Assembly (NCBI RefSeq): GCF_900055185.1
Contig: NZ_FIZX01000002.1
Location: forward strand, 438,586-502,585
Origin: Grimontia celer
GTDB lineage: Bacteria > Pseudomonadota > Gammaproteobacteria > Enterobacterales > Vibrionaceae
Direction of reading: 5' to 3'
DNA length: 64,000 bases
Shown here: in pieces, positions 27,527 through 36,081 of the stretch
Position numbering within the stretch: the stretch's first letter is position 1
Layout of the letters: each line of letters starts with the position of its first letter
Program-made: the position numbers and the translations under genes
Notes under the pieces: generated by a model
Seen by the model: the letters and a program-made list of their open reading frames with translations, nothing else
What the model was told of the DNA's origin: nothing
Database searches by the model: none

Positions 27527-28555
27527 ATGAAGTACACCGCGGTTTATGAGCCAGACATGAAGTCCTGTGGCGTGTTGGATTTACAGCTTTTGAGCCGTTA
27601 TCTGCAAGATCGCGTGCCGATGGAAGCCCTCCTTGAAGGAACGGGACTACAACAAGACAGGCTGTATGCGCCAGATACTCACATTACCCTGATGCAAAAA
27701 CTCGCTACCTTCAGCAATGCCATCAATAACACTTCAGAGCCGGGGCTTGGCCTGAGAGTGGGTCAGCAAGCGAGGTTTAGCGACTTTGGCGTCTTGGGCT
27801 ACGCCGTATTCAGCAGCAATACATTGCTTGATGCCTTGATGATGGGTTTCAAATACCTTCGCTTAGCGGGGCCCGTGCTCAAGAAAACCATGTGGGTGGA
27901 AGATGATGTTGGCTACTTCCGTGCTGATCAGCTGGTGGAGCTGGATTCATTGCTGCCGTTTTGTTCTGAATACTGGTTTGCGGCGATCTTGAGTTTGTGT
28001 GAAGAGGTGATTCAGCAGCCTTTCCCTTCTAAAGCCATTTACTTTCCCTTCCGTGAGCCGGAATATGCTGAACTCTATGAAGAAACCTTCCACTGTCCGG
28101 TTTATTTCAACAGCAAACACCTTGAATGGCATTTCGATGCCACCAAGCTTTATGAACCACTGCCAACCGCGAATCCGATGACGCTGAGTATGTGTCTCAA
28201 ATCCTGTGATGAGATGCTGGAGAAAGTCTCGGGCGCGCTGACGTTGAATGAAAAAATCACCCAGATGTTATTGGAAAACCCCGGTCGGTATCCATCGATT
28301 GAAGTGGTCTCCTCTGCGCTCGGTATGTCTTCCCGCACGCTTCGCCGTCATCTTAAAAACGAAAATACTGGGTTTCAGGACATTCTGGATCATGTGCGGT
28401 TCAGTCTTGCCCGCCACTATCTGCGCTCAACCCACATCAGCATTGAAGATATTTCCGAGCGGGTCGGTTTTTCAGATCCCGCTAACTTCCGCCATGCATT
28501 TCGCAAGTGGAGTGGCACTTCACCGAGGGATTATCGAAACCAAATCACGACCTGA
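27527..28555 (+). CDS. AraC-family transcriptional regulator (OruR-like)
   Basis: 342 aa. The N-terminal domain (residues 10-190) is the arabinose-binding-domain-like type found in OruR/ArgR-type regulators (LEGTGLQQDRLY, GLGLRVGQQARFSDFGVLGYAVFSS). The C-terminal AraC DNA-binding domain has two helix-turn-helix units ending in ISERVGFSDPANFRHAFRKWSGTSPRDYR. It is divergent from the ALDH-ACS-GMC operon across 161 bp, so that operon is its likely target. GGGGAAG precedes the ATG. Confidence 0.92.
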   Translation: MKYTAVYEPDMKSCGVLDLQLLSRYLQDRVPMEALLEGTGLQQDRLYAPDTHITLMQKLATFSNAINNTSEPGLGLRVGQQARFSDFGVLGYAVFSSNTLLDALMMGFKYLRLAGPVLKKTMWVEDDVGYFRADQLVELDSLLPFCSEYWFAAILSLCEEVIQQPFPSKAIYFPFREPEYAELYEETFHCPVYFNSKHLEWHFDATKLYEPLPTANPMTLSMCLKSCDEMLEKVSGALTLNEKITQMLLENPGRYPSIEVVSSALGMSSRTLRRHLKNENTGFQDILDHVRFSLARHYLRSTHISIEDISERVGFSDPANFRHAFRKWSGTSPRDYRNQITT

Positions 28556-28598
28556 ACAAGGCGCTGAAAACCAAGCTGACATCCAAATGTTACTTTAC

Positions 28599-28614
28599 AT
28601 ATGGAAAAACATAT
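28599..28614. promoter_or_regulatory. Candidate ArsR operator upstream of arsR
   Basis: ATATG-GAAAAA-CATAT, a 5+5 dyad with a 6-bp centre, lies 40 bp before arsR. The same ATATG-N6-CATAT layout recurs before acr3 at 29041-29056. Confidence 0.6.
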
Positions 28615-28653
28615 ATACAGTATGCAGGGTGAACAACGACTTGGTGAATATGA

Positions 28654-29001
28654 ATGATCTCTCCCGTTAATTTCTACAAATGCTTAGCGGATGAAACCCG
28701 TCTGAAAACCCTGATGTTGCTGCAACAGGAAGGGGAGCTTTGTGTGTGTGAATTGATGGAAGCGCTCGAAGAAAGCCAGCCAAAAGTATCCCGTCATCTT
28801 GCTCAATTGCGTAAATGCCAACTGCTGACCGATCGCCGTCAGGGCCAGTGGGTGTTTTACAGCATTTCCAGTGCATTGCCGACGTGGGCGAAAGAGGTGC
28901 TTGCCGTGACGACCGATTCAAATCCGGTCTTCCTGCAAGAATGTATGACCCGTCTATGCAAAATGGGCGATCGCCCAGAGCGCGCTTCTACCTGCTGTTA
29001 A
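28654..29001 (+). CDS. arsR: ArsR-family arsenic-responsive repressor
   Basis: 115 aa winged-helix ArsR/SmtB protein. It carries the metalloid-site motif ELCVCELM at about 29-36 in helix alpha-3, the recognition helix region SQPKVSRHLAQLRKC, and a C-terminal STCC that may add thiolate ligands. It should release DNA on binding arsenite or antimonite. It is followed 77 bp later by acr3, with matching dyads before each gene. Confidence 0.9.
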   Translation: MISPVNFYKCLADETRLKTLMLLQQEGELCVCELMEALEESQPKVSRHLAQLRKCQLLTDRRQGQWVFYSISSALPTWAKEVLAVTTDSNPVFLQECMTRLCKMGDRPERASTCC

Positions 29002-29040
29002 GACAAGAGAGCTAGGATGATGGTTTTTATAATTCAATAT

Positions 29041-29056
29041 ATATGATTTTTCATAT
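29041..29056. promoter_or_regulatory. Candidate ArsR operator upstream of acr3
   Basis: ATATG-ATTTTT-CATAT, embedded in a longer 8+8 dyad (29039-29058). Reverse-complemented, its centre AAAAAT is close to the GAAAAA centre of the site before arsR. It lies 22 bp before the acr3 ATG. Confidence 0.6.
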
Positions 29057-29078
29057 ATTTGGTAAATGGGATTGAGTT

Positions 29079-30104
29079 ATGGGCATGTTTGAACGCTACC
29101 TTTCCGTGTGGGTAGCAGTGTGTATTGGTGCGGGTGTACTGCTGGGAAATCTTGTTCCTTCTGCTTTTGAATTGGTGGCCAATCTGGAATTTGCACACGT
29201 AAATCTGGTGGTTGCGGTACTGATTTGGGTGATGATCTTCCCGATGATGGTTCAGGTTGATTTCTCCGCCATCAAAGACGTGGGCAAAAAGCCAAAAGGC
29301 TTGGCTCTGACGCTGGTAATCAACTGGTTAGTGAAGCCTTTCACCATGGCAGCGTTGGGCTGGTTGTTTTTCAAAGGCATCTTCGCAGATTGGGTTGATC
29401 CACAAAGTGCGAGCGAGTACATAGCGGGTATGATTCTGCTTGGTGTGGCGCCATGCACCGCCATGGTTTTTGTATGGAGCCAACTCACCAAAGGTGATGC
29501 CAATTACACCTTGGTTCAGGTGTCAGTGAATGACCTCATTATGGTGTTTGCTTTCGCCCCTATTACGGCATTCTTGCTGGGTGTGACAGATATTCTGGTG
29601 CCTTGGGAAACCTTGATTCTCTCCGTTGCCTTGTATGTTGTTCTGCCGCTGGTTGCGGGTGCTTGGGCGCGCAAACACTTGCTGGCAAAGGGAGAGGAAA
29701 AACTGCAAAGCTTCCTGACGGCAGTGAAGCCTTGGTCTATTGTGGGTTTGCTGGGCACCGTTGTTCTGTTGTTTGGTTTTCAGGCGCAGACTATCGTCAG
29801 TCAGCCCCAAACCATTTTGTTGATTGCGATCCCTCTGCTTATTCAAACTTACGGCATCTTCGCGATTGCTTACGGCGCAGCCAAATGGCTCAAGCTGCCT
29901 CATAACGTTGCCGCTCCTGCTGGAATGATTGGTACGTCTAACTTCTTTGAACTGGCAGTCGCTGTCGCGATTTCGTTGTTTGGTTTGCATTCAGGAGCAG
30001 CATTGGCAACGGTCGTGGGCGTACTGGTGGAAGTCCCCGTGATGCTCTCTCTAGTGTGGTTTGCGAACAGAACAACCCACTGGTTTGAGCCTGCAAAGGC
30101 CTGA
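29079..30104 (+). CDS. acr3: Arsenite efflux transporter Acr3
   Basis: 341 aa integral inner-membrane protein with about ten hydrophobic helices. It carries the Acr3 hallmarks [21 protein letters not shown] at the N-terminus and [32 protein letters not shown], which holds the essential cysteine. It exports arsenite using the proton motive force. It lies directly downstream of arsR; no arsenate reductase gene (arsC) is present in the window. A hairpin terminator follows. Confidence 0.95.
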   Translation: MGMFERYLSVWVAVCIGAGVLLGNLVPSAFELVANLEFAHVNLVVAVLIWVMIFPMMVQVDFSAIKDVGKKPKGLALTLVINWLVKPFTMAALGWLFFKGIFADWVDPQSASEYIAGMILLGVAPCTAMVFVWSQLTKGDANYTLVQVSVNDLIMVFAFAPITAFLLGVTDILVPWETLILSVALYVVLPLVAGAWARKHLLAKGEEKLQSFLTAVKPWSIVGLLGTVVLLFGFQAQTIVSQPQTILLIAIPLLIQTYGIFAIAYGAAKWLKLPHNVAAPAGMIGTSNFFELAVAVAISLFGLHSGAALATVVGVLVEVPVMLSLVWFANRTTHWFEPAKA

Positions 30105-30120
30105 GGTCAACAGACCCTAG
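30105..30120. repeat. Solo copy of the inverted-repeat element end
   Basis: GGTCAACAGACCCTAG immediately follows the acr3 stop. Its reverse complement differs at two positions from the first 16 bases of the terminal repeat of the element at 43644-43913. No second end lies nearby, so it is a remnant or a chance match. Confidence 0.4.
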
Positions 30121-30129
30121 CATCCAAAT

Positions 30130-30157
30130 AACAAGGCCCGCATTAGCGGGCTTTGTT
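30130..30157. terminator. Bidirectional terminator between acr3 and the nucleotidase gene
   Basis: AACAAGGCCCGC pairs with GCGGGCTTTGTT (one G-T pair) around an ATTA loop, at the junction of two convergent genes. Confidence 0.82.
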
Positions 30158-30175
30158 GATTAGATAGGTGTTTGA

Positions 30176-32002
30176 TTACTGCAGGTTACCGTCAGCGTCG
30201 TAAAAACGCTGGGTGCTGTACTCTTCGAGAGGAAGTTTGCTCAGTGTGCCAACCGCTTCTGCGTAATCTACGAAGGCTTTTGCGTAGTCGAGGTAAGTAT
30301 CAACGGCTCTGCCATCGTTGGTGACATCACCAAACACGAAATAACCATCGCGACCACCGCTTACAAAGCTGTTGGTTACAACCTGAATGTTGGCTTCTGT
30401 GCTTGCTGTATCCAGCGCTACCCAATCACCTGCTAAGCGCGAATTGATTTCGATATTGGTGACACGCTCACCAAACGTTTTCGAAATATCCACATCAAAA
30501 CGCAGACCTGAAGCGTAAGGGTAGGCACCGCTTGAACCGTCTGGATTCAGAACATAATCCACGCCTTGTTCCAGGGCCAGTTTGATTTCAGCGCCACTCA
30601 TGTTCAGGTTCACCAAGGTATTGCCAAATGGAAGCAGTTGATAAGCGGTCGCGATAGTCACATCACCCATAGGTACGTCGGCACGCACGCCGCCCGCGTT
30701 CTGGATGGCAACATCTGCTTCTAAGCTCTGCAACATGAAAGCTTTCGCCACCAAATTCGAAACATCAGAGCCGTTAGATTGGGTTTCAGACACGTCACAG
30801 AGGGAGCTGATACCTTGCCCTGGAACACGCTCAAGACACAGATTAGAGGTTGCGTTCGCAATGACGGTTTGGGTTTCTTCTTCGATACGTTGCGTGTAAG
30901 TGTCCAGCAGAGTTTGCGTTTCTGCATCACGCTCAACGATTGAAAGCACAGGGTTTGCATCGATATCTGCGTAAACGGCATCGCGGTCAGCACCTTCCAG
31001 TTCTACGCGTGTACCTTCAGCGTTGCGGCGCTTGAAGGTGTCACCCAGCATCAGGTGAGGGGTACCTGAACACTGTTCAACGACACCTTTGCGGTCGAAG
31101 CTGATATCCAGCTCGCCAACGATTGAGGAATATTGCCAAGCTTGCGCGACACAAACCGGGTCGCCATCTTTATTGGTCACCATAGTTGGGTAGTCGCCCG
31201 CGCTGTTCAGACCGACCGCATCGAAATCGCCCAGCAGACTGTGAGAGTCACCACCGATGATCACGTCAACACCACTCAGATTCTTCGCCAGCTCCAGATC
31301 GTTGCCGTATTGGTAGTGAGTCAGCAAAACAATCTTGTTCACGCCTTTCTTCTTCAGCTTGTTGATGAATTTCTGAGCGGTTTTGGTTTCATCCAAGAAC
31401 TCAGTGGTTGCATCTGGGTTCGAAGAATTCTTGGTTTTAGTAGCGATATCAATACCGATAATACCCACTTTCTGACCGTTGAATTTCTTAACAACGAAAG
31501 GACGGAACGAATCCCACTTGCCTTGAGGTGTCAGCGGAGAAACGCCAACTTCTGGGCGAACGTTTGCAGCTACCACACGGGTATTACAGTCAGCGGTTGC
31601 CAACTGATCCAGGAAGGTTTTCAGGCCCGCATCGCCGTCGTCAAACTCATGGTTACCCAGCGCAAAAGCATCGAAACATACTTGGTTCATCATTGCTGCG
31701 TCTGCTTCACCGCCAAAAAGGGTGTAGTAGAGGTCACCGGTGATGGCATCGCCCGCGTGCAGTTTCAAAACGTTCTGTTTCGCTTCGTCGATTTCACGGA
31801 TTTTGGTGACGACGCGCGGGAAACCACCCACTTCAACGCGCGTGCTTTCACCACCAACAGTAATGTCTAAACCATCGTCAGCTTCCAGATGAGAATGGTG
31901 GTCATTGATATGTGCGATGGTGAGATCCATTGGACGTTCAAAGCAGCCCATGAGCGTGAGAGACAGAGCTGCGACAGCCGCAGCAAGAACCTTGGTTTTC
32001 AT
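30176..32002 (-). CDS. 5'-nucleotidase / UshA-NadN-like metallophosphatase lipoprotein
   Basis: 608 aa. It has a lipoprotein signal MKTKVLAAAVAALSLTLMGC with lipobox LMGC. The N-terminal metallophosphatase domain shows TIAHINDHHSHLE, HAGDAITGDLYY, ALGNHEFDDGD and KIVLLTHYQYGND. The C-terminal 5'-nucleotidase domain has QNAGGVRADVPMGDVT, LPFGNTLVNLNMSG and the YPYASGLRFDVD substrate pocket. It probably hydrolyses nucleotides or NAD-derived compounds in the periplasm, anchored by lipid, as known for vibrios and Haemophilus NadN. Monocistronic. Confidence 0.92.
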   Translation of the reverse strand: MKTKVLAAAVAALSLTLMGCFERPMDLTIAHINDHHSHLEADDGLDITVGGESTRVEVGGFPRVVTKIREIDEAKQNVLKLHAGDAITGDLYYTLFGGEADAAMMNQVCFDAFALGNHEFDDGDAGLKTFLDQLATADCNTRVVAANVRPEVGVSPLTPQGKWDSFRPFVVKKFNGQKVGIIGIDIATKTKNSSNPDATTEFLDETKTAQKFINKLKKKGVNKIVLLTHYQYGNDLELAKNLSGVDVIIGGDSHSLLGDFDAVGLNSAGDYPTMVTNKDGDPVCVAQAWQYSSIVGELDISFDRKGVVEQCSGTPHLMLGDTFKRRNAEGTRVELEGADRDAVYADIDANPVLSIVERDAETQTLLDTYTQRIEEETQTVIANATSNLCLERVPGQGISSLCDVSETQSNGSDVSNLVAKAFMLQSLEADVAIQNAGGVRADVPMGDVTIATAYQLLPFGNTLVNLNMSGAEIKLALEQGVDYVLNPDGSSGAYPYASGLRFDVDISKTFGERVTNIEINSRLAGDWVALDTASTEANIQVVTNSFVSGGRDGYFVFGDVTNDGRAVDTYLDYAKAFVDYAEAVGTLSKLPLEEYSTQRFYDADGNLQ

Positions 32003-32363
32003 TCTTCGTTCCTTCCTTAGTGAAGATAGCGCTTTCTTTAGCGGACTAAGCTATTGAAGCTTTGTGTCACTCAAGTAAAGAAAAAAAGACAAAACGAAGA
32101 TGACGCAAGGGTGAGACGGATTACTTCGAGAAGGATTCTGATTTTTTCTTATCAGACCTTGGAGAATAATCAATAGAGTACGAAACTATTTTTTATATAC
32201 CTAAACTGGTTAGATATTCCATGTAATATTAGGAAACTGACAGGTTTGTTTATGTGTTGCGGGTTAACTTATGGGTTTTATCTCACAAAATAAATGTCTG
32301 CTTTTATTCTATAACTACTTTACTGACAATCGAAGTTTCTAAAAAGTGGCTAGGAGAATAAAT
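32003..32363. other. A+T-rich intergenic stretch
   Basis: 361 bp separating the nucleotidase gene and the orphan gene at 32364. It is visibly richer in A+T than its surroundings and contains no open frame of note. Promoters for both flanking genes must lie here, but I could not pick a convincing -35/-10 pair. Confidence 0.5.
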
Positions 32364-33059
32364 ATGGCAAAACAAATAGATAAATCAGGTGAACTAACAG
32401 AAGAAACAACTGAAGCACTAGACGCATTGTCTGCTTTGGCTCAGAAACAATTACAGTTATATAAAATGACAATAACTGACGAACTAAAAAATGCGGAGCA
32501 AAGTAAAACACTTCCTATTACTTCAATAATTAGCAGAGATGGCCAAACTCGCTCTTTTGTTAAATCAGAGGCAGAAGGAATAAATAGTGTAGTGGATGAT
32601 GTCGCCGGAATGTTTCTCAATGAAGGCGATAAAAAAAGTACAGTGACTAAAGGTATTTCCAGCATAGTTAAGACGGTAATTGGCGGCTTCCTTGGCTCAA
32701 GTGATGGAGAAGAGCAAACCCAAGAAAAATATTTAGCATACACAGATGGTATTACTTTATTACGATTTGACCTTTTATGCTGGAAAAGAAATGTCAAGGC
32801 AAAGTCACTATTGAATAGAACTGAGTCTGTATCAGCTTATTACTATACAGTATCTGTTATTGATGCACATAAAGTTGATTTTCAGACATTTGTAGCTTTA
32901 TATCAGAATGTTTTGAAAGCTGGAGATGAAACAGCAGAGGAGATCATTAAAAAGCTTGATGATCTCAATGAGATTTACAAGAGGCTTACACAGTCCTCGC
33001 CTCAAGAACAAAATGATTTAGTGGCGAGCACTTATCAAAACACACTGTCAGTAGCTTAA
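32364..33059 (+). CDS. A+T-rich orphan protein of unknown function
   Basis: 231 aa from the ATG at 32364, with TAGGAGA upstream; an in-frame GTG at 32346 is the longer alternative. No signal peptide. There is a hydrophobic patch around residues 95-115 (GISSIVKTVIGGFLGSSDGEE), and the rest is mostly helical and charged. I do not recognise a family. Codon use is strongly A+T-biased compared with neighbours, which suggests acquisition. A strong stem-loop follows. Confidence 0.7.
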   Translation: MAKQIDKSGELTEETTEALDALSALAQKQLQLYKMTITDELKNAEQSKTLPITSIISRDGQTRSFVKSEAEGINSVVDDVAGMFLNEGDKKSTVTKGISSIVKTVIGGFLGSSDGEEQTQEKYLAYTDGITLLRFDLLCWKRNVKAKSLLNRTESVSAYYYTVSVIDAHKVDFQTFVALYQNVLKAGDETAEEIIKKLDDLNEIYKRLTQSSPQEQNDLVASTYQNTLSVA

Positions 33060-33069
33060 TTAAAACTCT

Positions 33070-33100
33070 TGATGCCTGAAGCGACTAATTTCAGGCATCA
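33070..33100. terminator. Stem-loop after the A+T-rich orphan gene
   Basis: TGATGCCTGAA pairs perfectly over 11 bp with TTCAGGCATCA around a 9-base loop, 11 bp past the stop codon. There is no long T-run. Confidence 0.7.
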
Positions 33101-33189
33101 CCATTCCATAATATTCTAAGTGTCTGGGAATTTCATTTTATTCCCTCATTCATCTATGACTTTAGCTAGTTTTTTAACTACTCAGCTGA

Positions 33190-33615
33190 TTACACCCTCA
33201 CCACTTTCCAAGACCCACGGCATGGCGCATTTGATACCTTCCATTCTCCATCAATTTGCCCGTCTTTTGCTGTGCCTTTGAAATCGTAACCCCAGCGTTC
33301 GTTGTCGCTATAGAGTTCAAGCTTTCCATCGTCGGCAATCCAACCCTTCAGCAGGGTGTTGTTATACATCAGACGAAGGGAGACTTTGCCGTCTTCTATG
33401 TTCCCAATAATGCGGGTTTCGAGGCAGATATTGTCACCGCTGATATCAATACGCTTTCCTTCCCACTGACCGTCGAAGTTTGAAGATGCTTCAAAGGCAG
33501 GCGCTTCAGGCAACGTTTGCGCATAGTTAATGCGTTCTCTTGGTTCTCGGTTTGCTTCGGAATAGATAATAAAAGCGGTGAGGCCGATAGCAGCAGCGAT
33601 CATGAGTTTTTTCAT
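33190..33615 (-). CDS. Hypothetical exported or membrane-anchored protein
   Basis: 141 aa. An N-terminal hydrophobic segment (KKLMIAAAIGLTAFIIYS) serves as a signal anchor. The rest is a small beta-rich domain with SSNFDGQWEGKRIDI and DGQIDGEWKVSNAPCRGSW, plus two cysteines (DNICLET, APCRGS) that could form a disulfide in the periplasm. AAAGGCTC lies upstream. Function unknown; neighbouring genes give no clue. Confidence 0.65.
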   Translation of the reverse strand: MKKLMIAAAIGLTAFIIYSEANREPRERINYAQTLPEAPAFEASSNFDGQWEGKRIDISGDNICLETRIIGNIEDGKVSLRLMYNNTLLKGWIADDGKLELYSDNERWGYDFKGTAKDGQIDGEWKVSNAPCRGSWKVVRV

Positions 33616-33883
33616 AAGTTTTCGAGCCTTTTGTTAGTTGGAAAAGGTGGTTGCGCAATGAGAGTGATTGCCGGATGTTAACTTTTGCTAGTGAAGACGT
33701 GAGTGAGAGAATGAAAAAAGGCGAGCGATATCCAACTAGATTATTGATTATTATCCATTTATTTGATGTTGGAGCAGGATGTGACACATACCAGATATAA
33801 ACTTCGCGTCGTCTAAAATTCGATAAATTCTGCGAGCAAATCCGATGATAGGATGGCGGAAAAAGCCATTGGAGGAGTTGAAG

Positions 33884-34210
33884 ATGGTTTCCCGTTTATT
33901 TGTCTATGGAACGCTGGCACCGGGGCGTCCGAACGAACATATATTGGCAATGGTTCCAGGTACTTGGGAACCTGCGTCGGTAAAAGGAAAACTGCTGCAG
34001 GAAGGTTGGGGTGCAGAGCATGGTTACCCCGGTATTGTGCTTGAAGAATCATCGGATAACGTGGAAGGGTTTATCTTCAGTTCTGAAGCGTTACCCTCAC
34101 ACTGGAAACGCTTAGATGAGTTTGAAGGCGAGGGATATCAGCGAGTATTGACCCAGGCAGCCTGTGAAAATGGCAATATGGTCGATGCTTACGTCTACGC
34201 CTTGAGATAG
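33884..34210 (+). CDS. Gamma-glutamylcyclotransferase-like (GGCT/AIG2) protein
   Basis: 108 aa from the ATG at 33884, with GGAGGAG upstream. It opens with the diagnostic LFVYGTLAPGRPNEH. The acidic residue of the GGCT pocket falls in LDEFEGEGYQRV, and the protein ends in VDAYVYAL. Members cyclise gamma-glutamyl compounds to 5-oxoproline or act on similar adducts. The substrate here is unknown. Confidence 0.88.
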   Translation: MVSRLFVYGTLAPGRPNEHILAMVPGTWEPASVKGKLLQEGWGAEHGYPGIVLEESSDNVEGFIFSSEALPSHWKRLDEFEGEGYQRVLTQAACENGNMVDAYVYALR

Positions 34211-34231
34211 CGTGTTTTGGCATACTGAATA

Positions 34232-34265
34232 CAATATCAGGGCAGCACTTACGGCCCTGATATTG
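34232..34265. terminator. Stem-loop between the convergent GGCT and sirtuin genes
   Basis: CAATATCAGGGC pairs perfectly over 12 bp with GCCCTGATATTG around a 10-base loop. Convergent position argues for transcription termination, although no T-run follows. Confidence 0.7.
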
Positions 34266-34271
34266 GGGTGA

Positions 34272-35135
34272 TTACGCAACCATCAATGCGCGGGTTTGAT
34301 GAACAAATTCTGCGATATCACCTTTGATTGACGTCGATTTAAATCCCAATTCCGGCGGCGTGGAGGCATTATCCATATTCACCCTGACCAAGTTTGCATT
34401 CGGGAACGTATGGGTGATTTGTTCCATCGGGATTCGGATAACGGTTGGCGTGTTAAAGCCTGATCCCAAATCCAGCACCACGACCTTCTTCTCTCGGTTG
34501 TTGTCCAACCACTGGATCAATGCCTGTCGTTCGTCTTCATGCACAGTGTCGATGAATGAACCATCTACGCGGGCATGAATGAACATGTCTTCGCCACAGT
34601 TTGGGCATTTAGGCACGCCTTGCTCTGATGTCAGCACCTGTTCGACGGAATCGAAGTAGGGCTCCATGCGATCGAGGAAGGGTTTAATGTCCCACACTTC
34701 CTGTGAACACGGTTTGGTGCACTGAATTTTCCCGTAGTCGCCCTGCGGAGCGTAAAAACGTTCCCGGGCAAATCCGCTTTTGTAGAACAGACCATCCACA
34801 TTGGAGGTCATCACAAAGTAGTCTTTGTCGCGCACGAGATCATACAAAGCTTCATAAAGCGGGTTCACACCCTGAGAAAAATACACGTATTCCAGATGGA
34901 CTTTGTAGTAACCCCATTGCTCCTGTTGCGACCAGTAGGGATAACCCATGAGCTCGTATTGGGCGTTGAAGCCTTTCTTTTTCCAGCCTGGATACACTTC
35001 GGCGAACTTGTCGCGATCGAGGTAATTGATCCCCGCCGCTGCCGTCAGCCCGGCACCTGCACCAATCAAGATCGCATCGGCGTCTTTGATCAGAGTGGAG
35101 ACATTTCTCAATGTTTGAAGATTCAGTTTTTGCAT
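34272..35135 (-). CDS. Class M-type sirtuin (SirTM-like), NAD-dependent
   Basis: 287 aa SIR2-fold protein. NAD pocket GAGAGLTAAAGI at 25-36; VMTSNVDGLFYKSGF near 108-122. In place of the catalytic His-Gly of deacetylase sirtuins it has QGDYGKIQC at 131-139, the pattern I associate with SirTM enzymes that transfer ADP-ribose to protein. Zinc ligands are probably C139, C143 and the CPNC at 177-180. It overlaps the upstream macrodomain gene by 13 bp. In Gram-positive pathogens SirTM is linked to a macrodomain protein with GcvH-L and LplA2; those two partners are not in this window. Confidence 0.88.
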   Translation of the reverse strand: MQKLNLQTLRNVSTLIKDADAILIGAGAGLTAAAGINYLDRDKFAEVYPGWKKKGFNAQYELMGYPYWSQQEQWGYYKVHLEYVYFSQGVNPLYEALYDLVRDKDYFVMTSNVDGLFYKSGFARERFYAPQGDYGKIQCTKPCSQEVWDIKPFLDRMEPYFDSVEQVLTSEQGVPKCPNCGEDMFIHARVDGSFIDTVHEDERQALIQWLDNNREKKVVVLDLGSGFNTPTVIRIPMEQITHTFPNANLVRVNMDNASTPPELGFKSTSIKGDIAEFVHQTRALMVA

Positions 35136-36013
35136 ACAAACTCCTCCAGTTCTGATTGGTACACATCGTAATCCCGTTCACTGAACACATTGAAAACTAT
35201 CGTATCCAGTTTGCCGGGGTTGGCTTTCAGCCATTTTGCGACGGTGTTAATCGCCACGGGTGTTGCTTGTTCAATCGGGTAGCCAAATACACCGGTAGAA
35301 ATCGCACACAAGGCGACACTGCGTGCATCTTTGACTTCTTGAGTGATATCCAGAATGTGCTGATAGCTGGCGGCGAGTAATTGCTCGCTCTCTTTAGTCA
35401 CATTGCCTTGTACAATCGGCCCAACTGTGTGGATGACGTATTTGGCAGGCAGGTTATAACCCCGCGTAATTTTCGCTTCGCCTGTTGGCTCCTCTCCACC
35501 CTGAAGCTGGATGATGACATCGCAGTCTTCACGTAATTGAACTCCTGCTCGATTGTGAATCGCGTTATCAATGCATTTGTGCTGGGGCAGAAAACACCCG
35601 AGAAGCTGGCTATTTGCGGCATTCACAATCGCGTCTGCCTTCAGTGTGGTGATGTCTCCACGCCAGAGCACTACCTTGGTATCACCGATTTTTAGAAATG
35701 GCGCTAATTCGCTGACATCTGTGATTGATTGGCTTTGGCACTCTGCAGATAGCAGGGTATCCAGCGCACTTTTACCGTTATCACTCAAGAACCCTGGAGG
35801 AAGAACAGTAATGGCGGAGTCCAGCAGAGTGCGCTGCTCGTCGGAATCCAACTCGCGAACGTCTTTGATGCCAGATTTTTGCAGAACGAGTGTCAGTTCC
35901 TGCAATACTCTGAGTACCAATGCGGGGTTCGTCAGACCTTGCAATGTGGTTGGGACATACGGGCGATGGAGCGAGATGCGATCGGCGTAGTCGCTGACAG
36001 TTAATTGTCTCAT
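35123..36013 (-). CDS. Zinc-type macrodomain protein-ADP-ribose hydrolase
   Basis: 296 aa. An N-terminal helical region (1-105) precedes a macrodomain (about 112-290): VVLWRGDITTLKADAIVNAANSQ (split here as VVLWRGDITTLKADAI, VNAANSQ), LLGCFLPQHKCIDNAIH and AISTGVFGYPIEQA. The C140-H145-C147 group matches the zinc-binding motif of the Zn-macro class, which removes ADP-ribose added by SirTM. AGGAGG precedes the ATG. It is the first gene of a two-gene operon with the sirtuin. Confidence 0.9.
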   Translation of the reverse strand: MRQLTVSDYADRISLHRPYVPTTLQGLTNPALVLRVLQELTLVLQKSGIKDVRELDSDEQRTLLDSAITVLPPGFLSDNGKSALDTLLSAECQSQSITDVSELAPFLKIGDTKVVLWRGDITTLKADAIVNAANSQLLGCFLPQHKCIDNAIHNRAGVQLREDCDVIIQLQGGEEPTGEAKITRGYNLPAKYVIHTVGPIVQGNVTKESEQLLAASYQHILDITQEVKDARSVALCAISTGVFGYPIEQATPVAINTVAKWLKANPGKLDTIVFNVFSERDYDVYQSELEEFVCKN

Positions 36014-36030
36014 GCTGACCTCCTAATAAC

Positions 36031-36052
36031 TGAGGCCACGTTTGTGGCCTCA
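36031..36052. terminator. Hairpin between the SnoaL-like and macrodomain genes
   Basis: TGAGGCCAC pairs with GTGGCCTCA around GTTT. It follows the SnoaL-like gene on the minus strand, just before the macrodomain ribosome site. No T-run, so termination may be partial. Confidence 0.55.
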
Positions 36053-36081
36053 TGATGGATGTTTGACAGTGGAAGATACGC

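Noticed and set aside
28654-30104. A full arsenic resistance island
   Set aside because: Only arsR and acr3 are present; no arsC, arsH, arsA or mobile genes lie nearby.
31133-31870. 245-codon plus-strand frame inside the 5'-nucleotidase gene
   Set aside because: Antisense to metallophosphatase motifs; no ribosome site.
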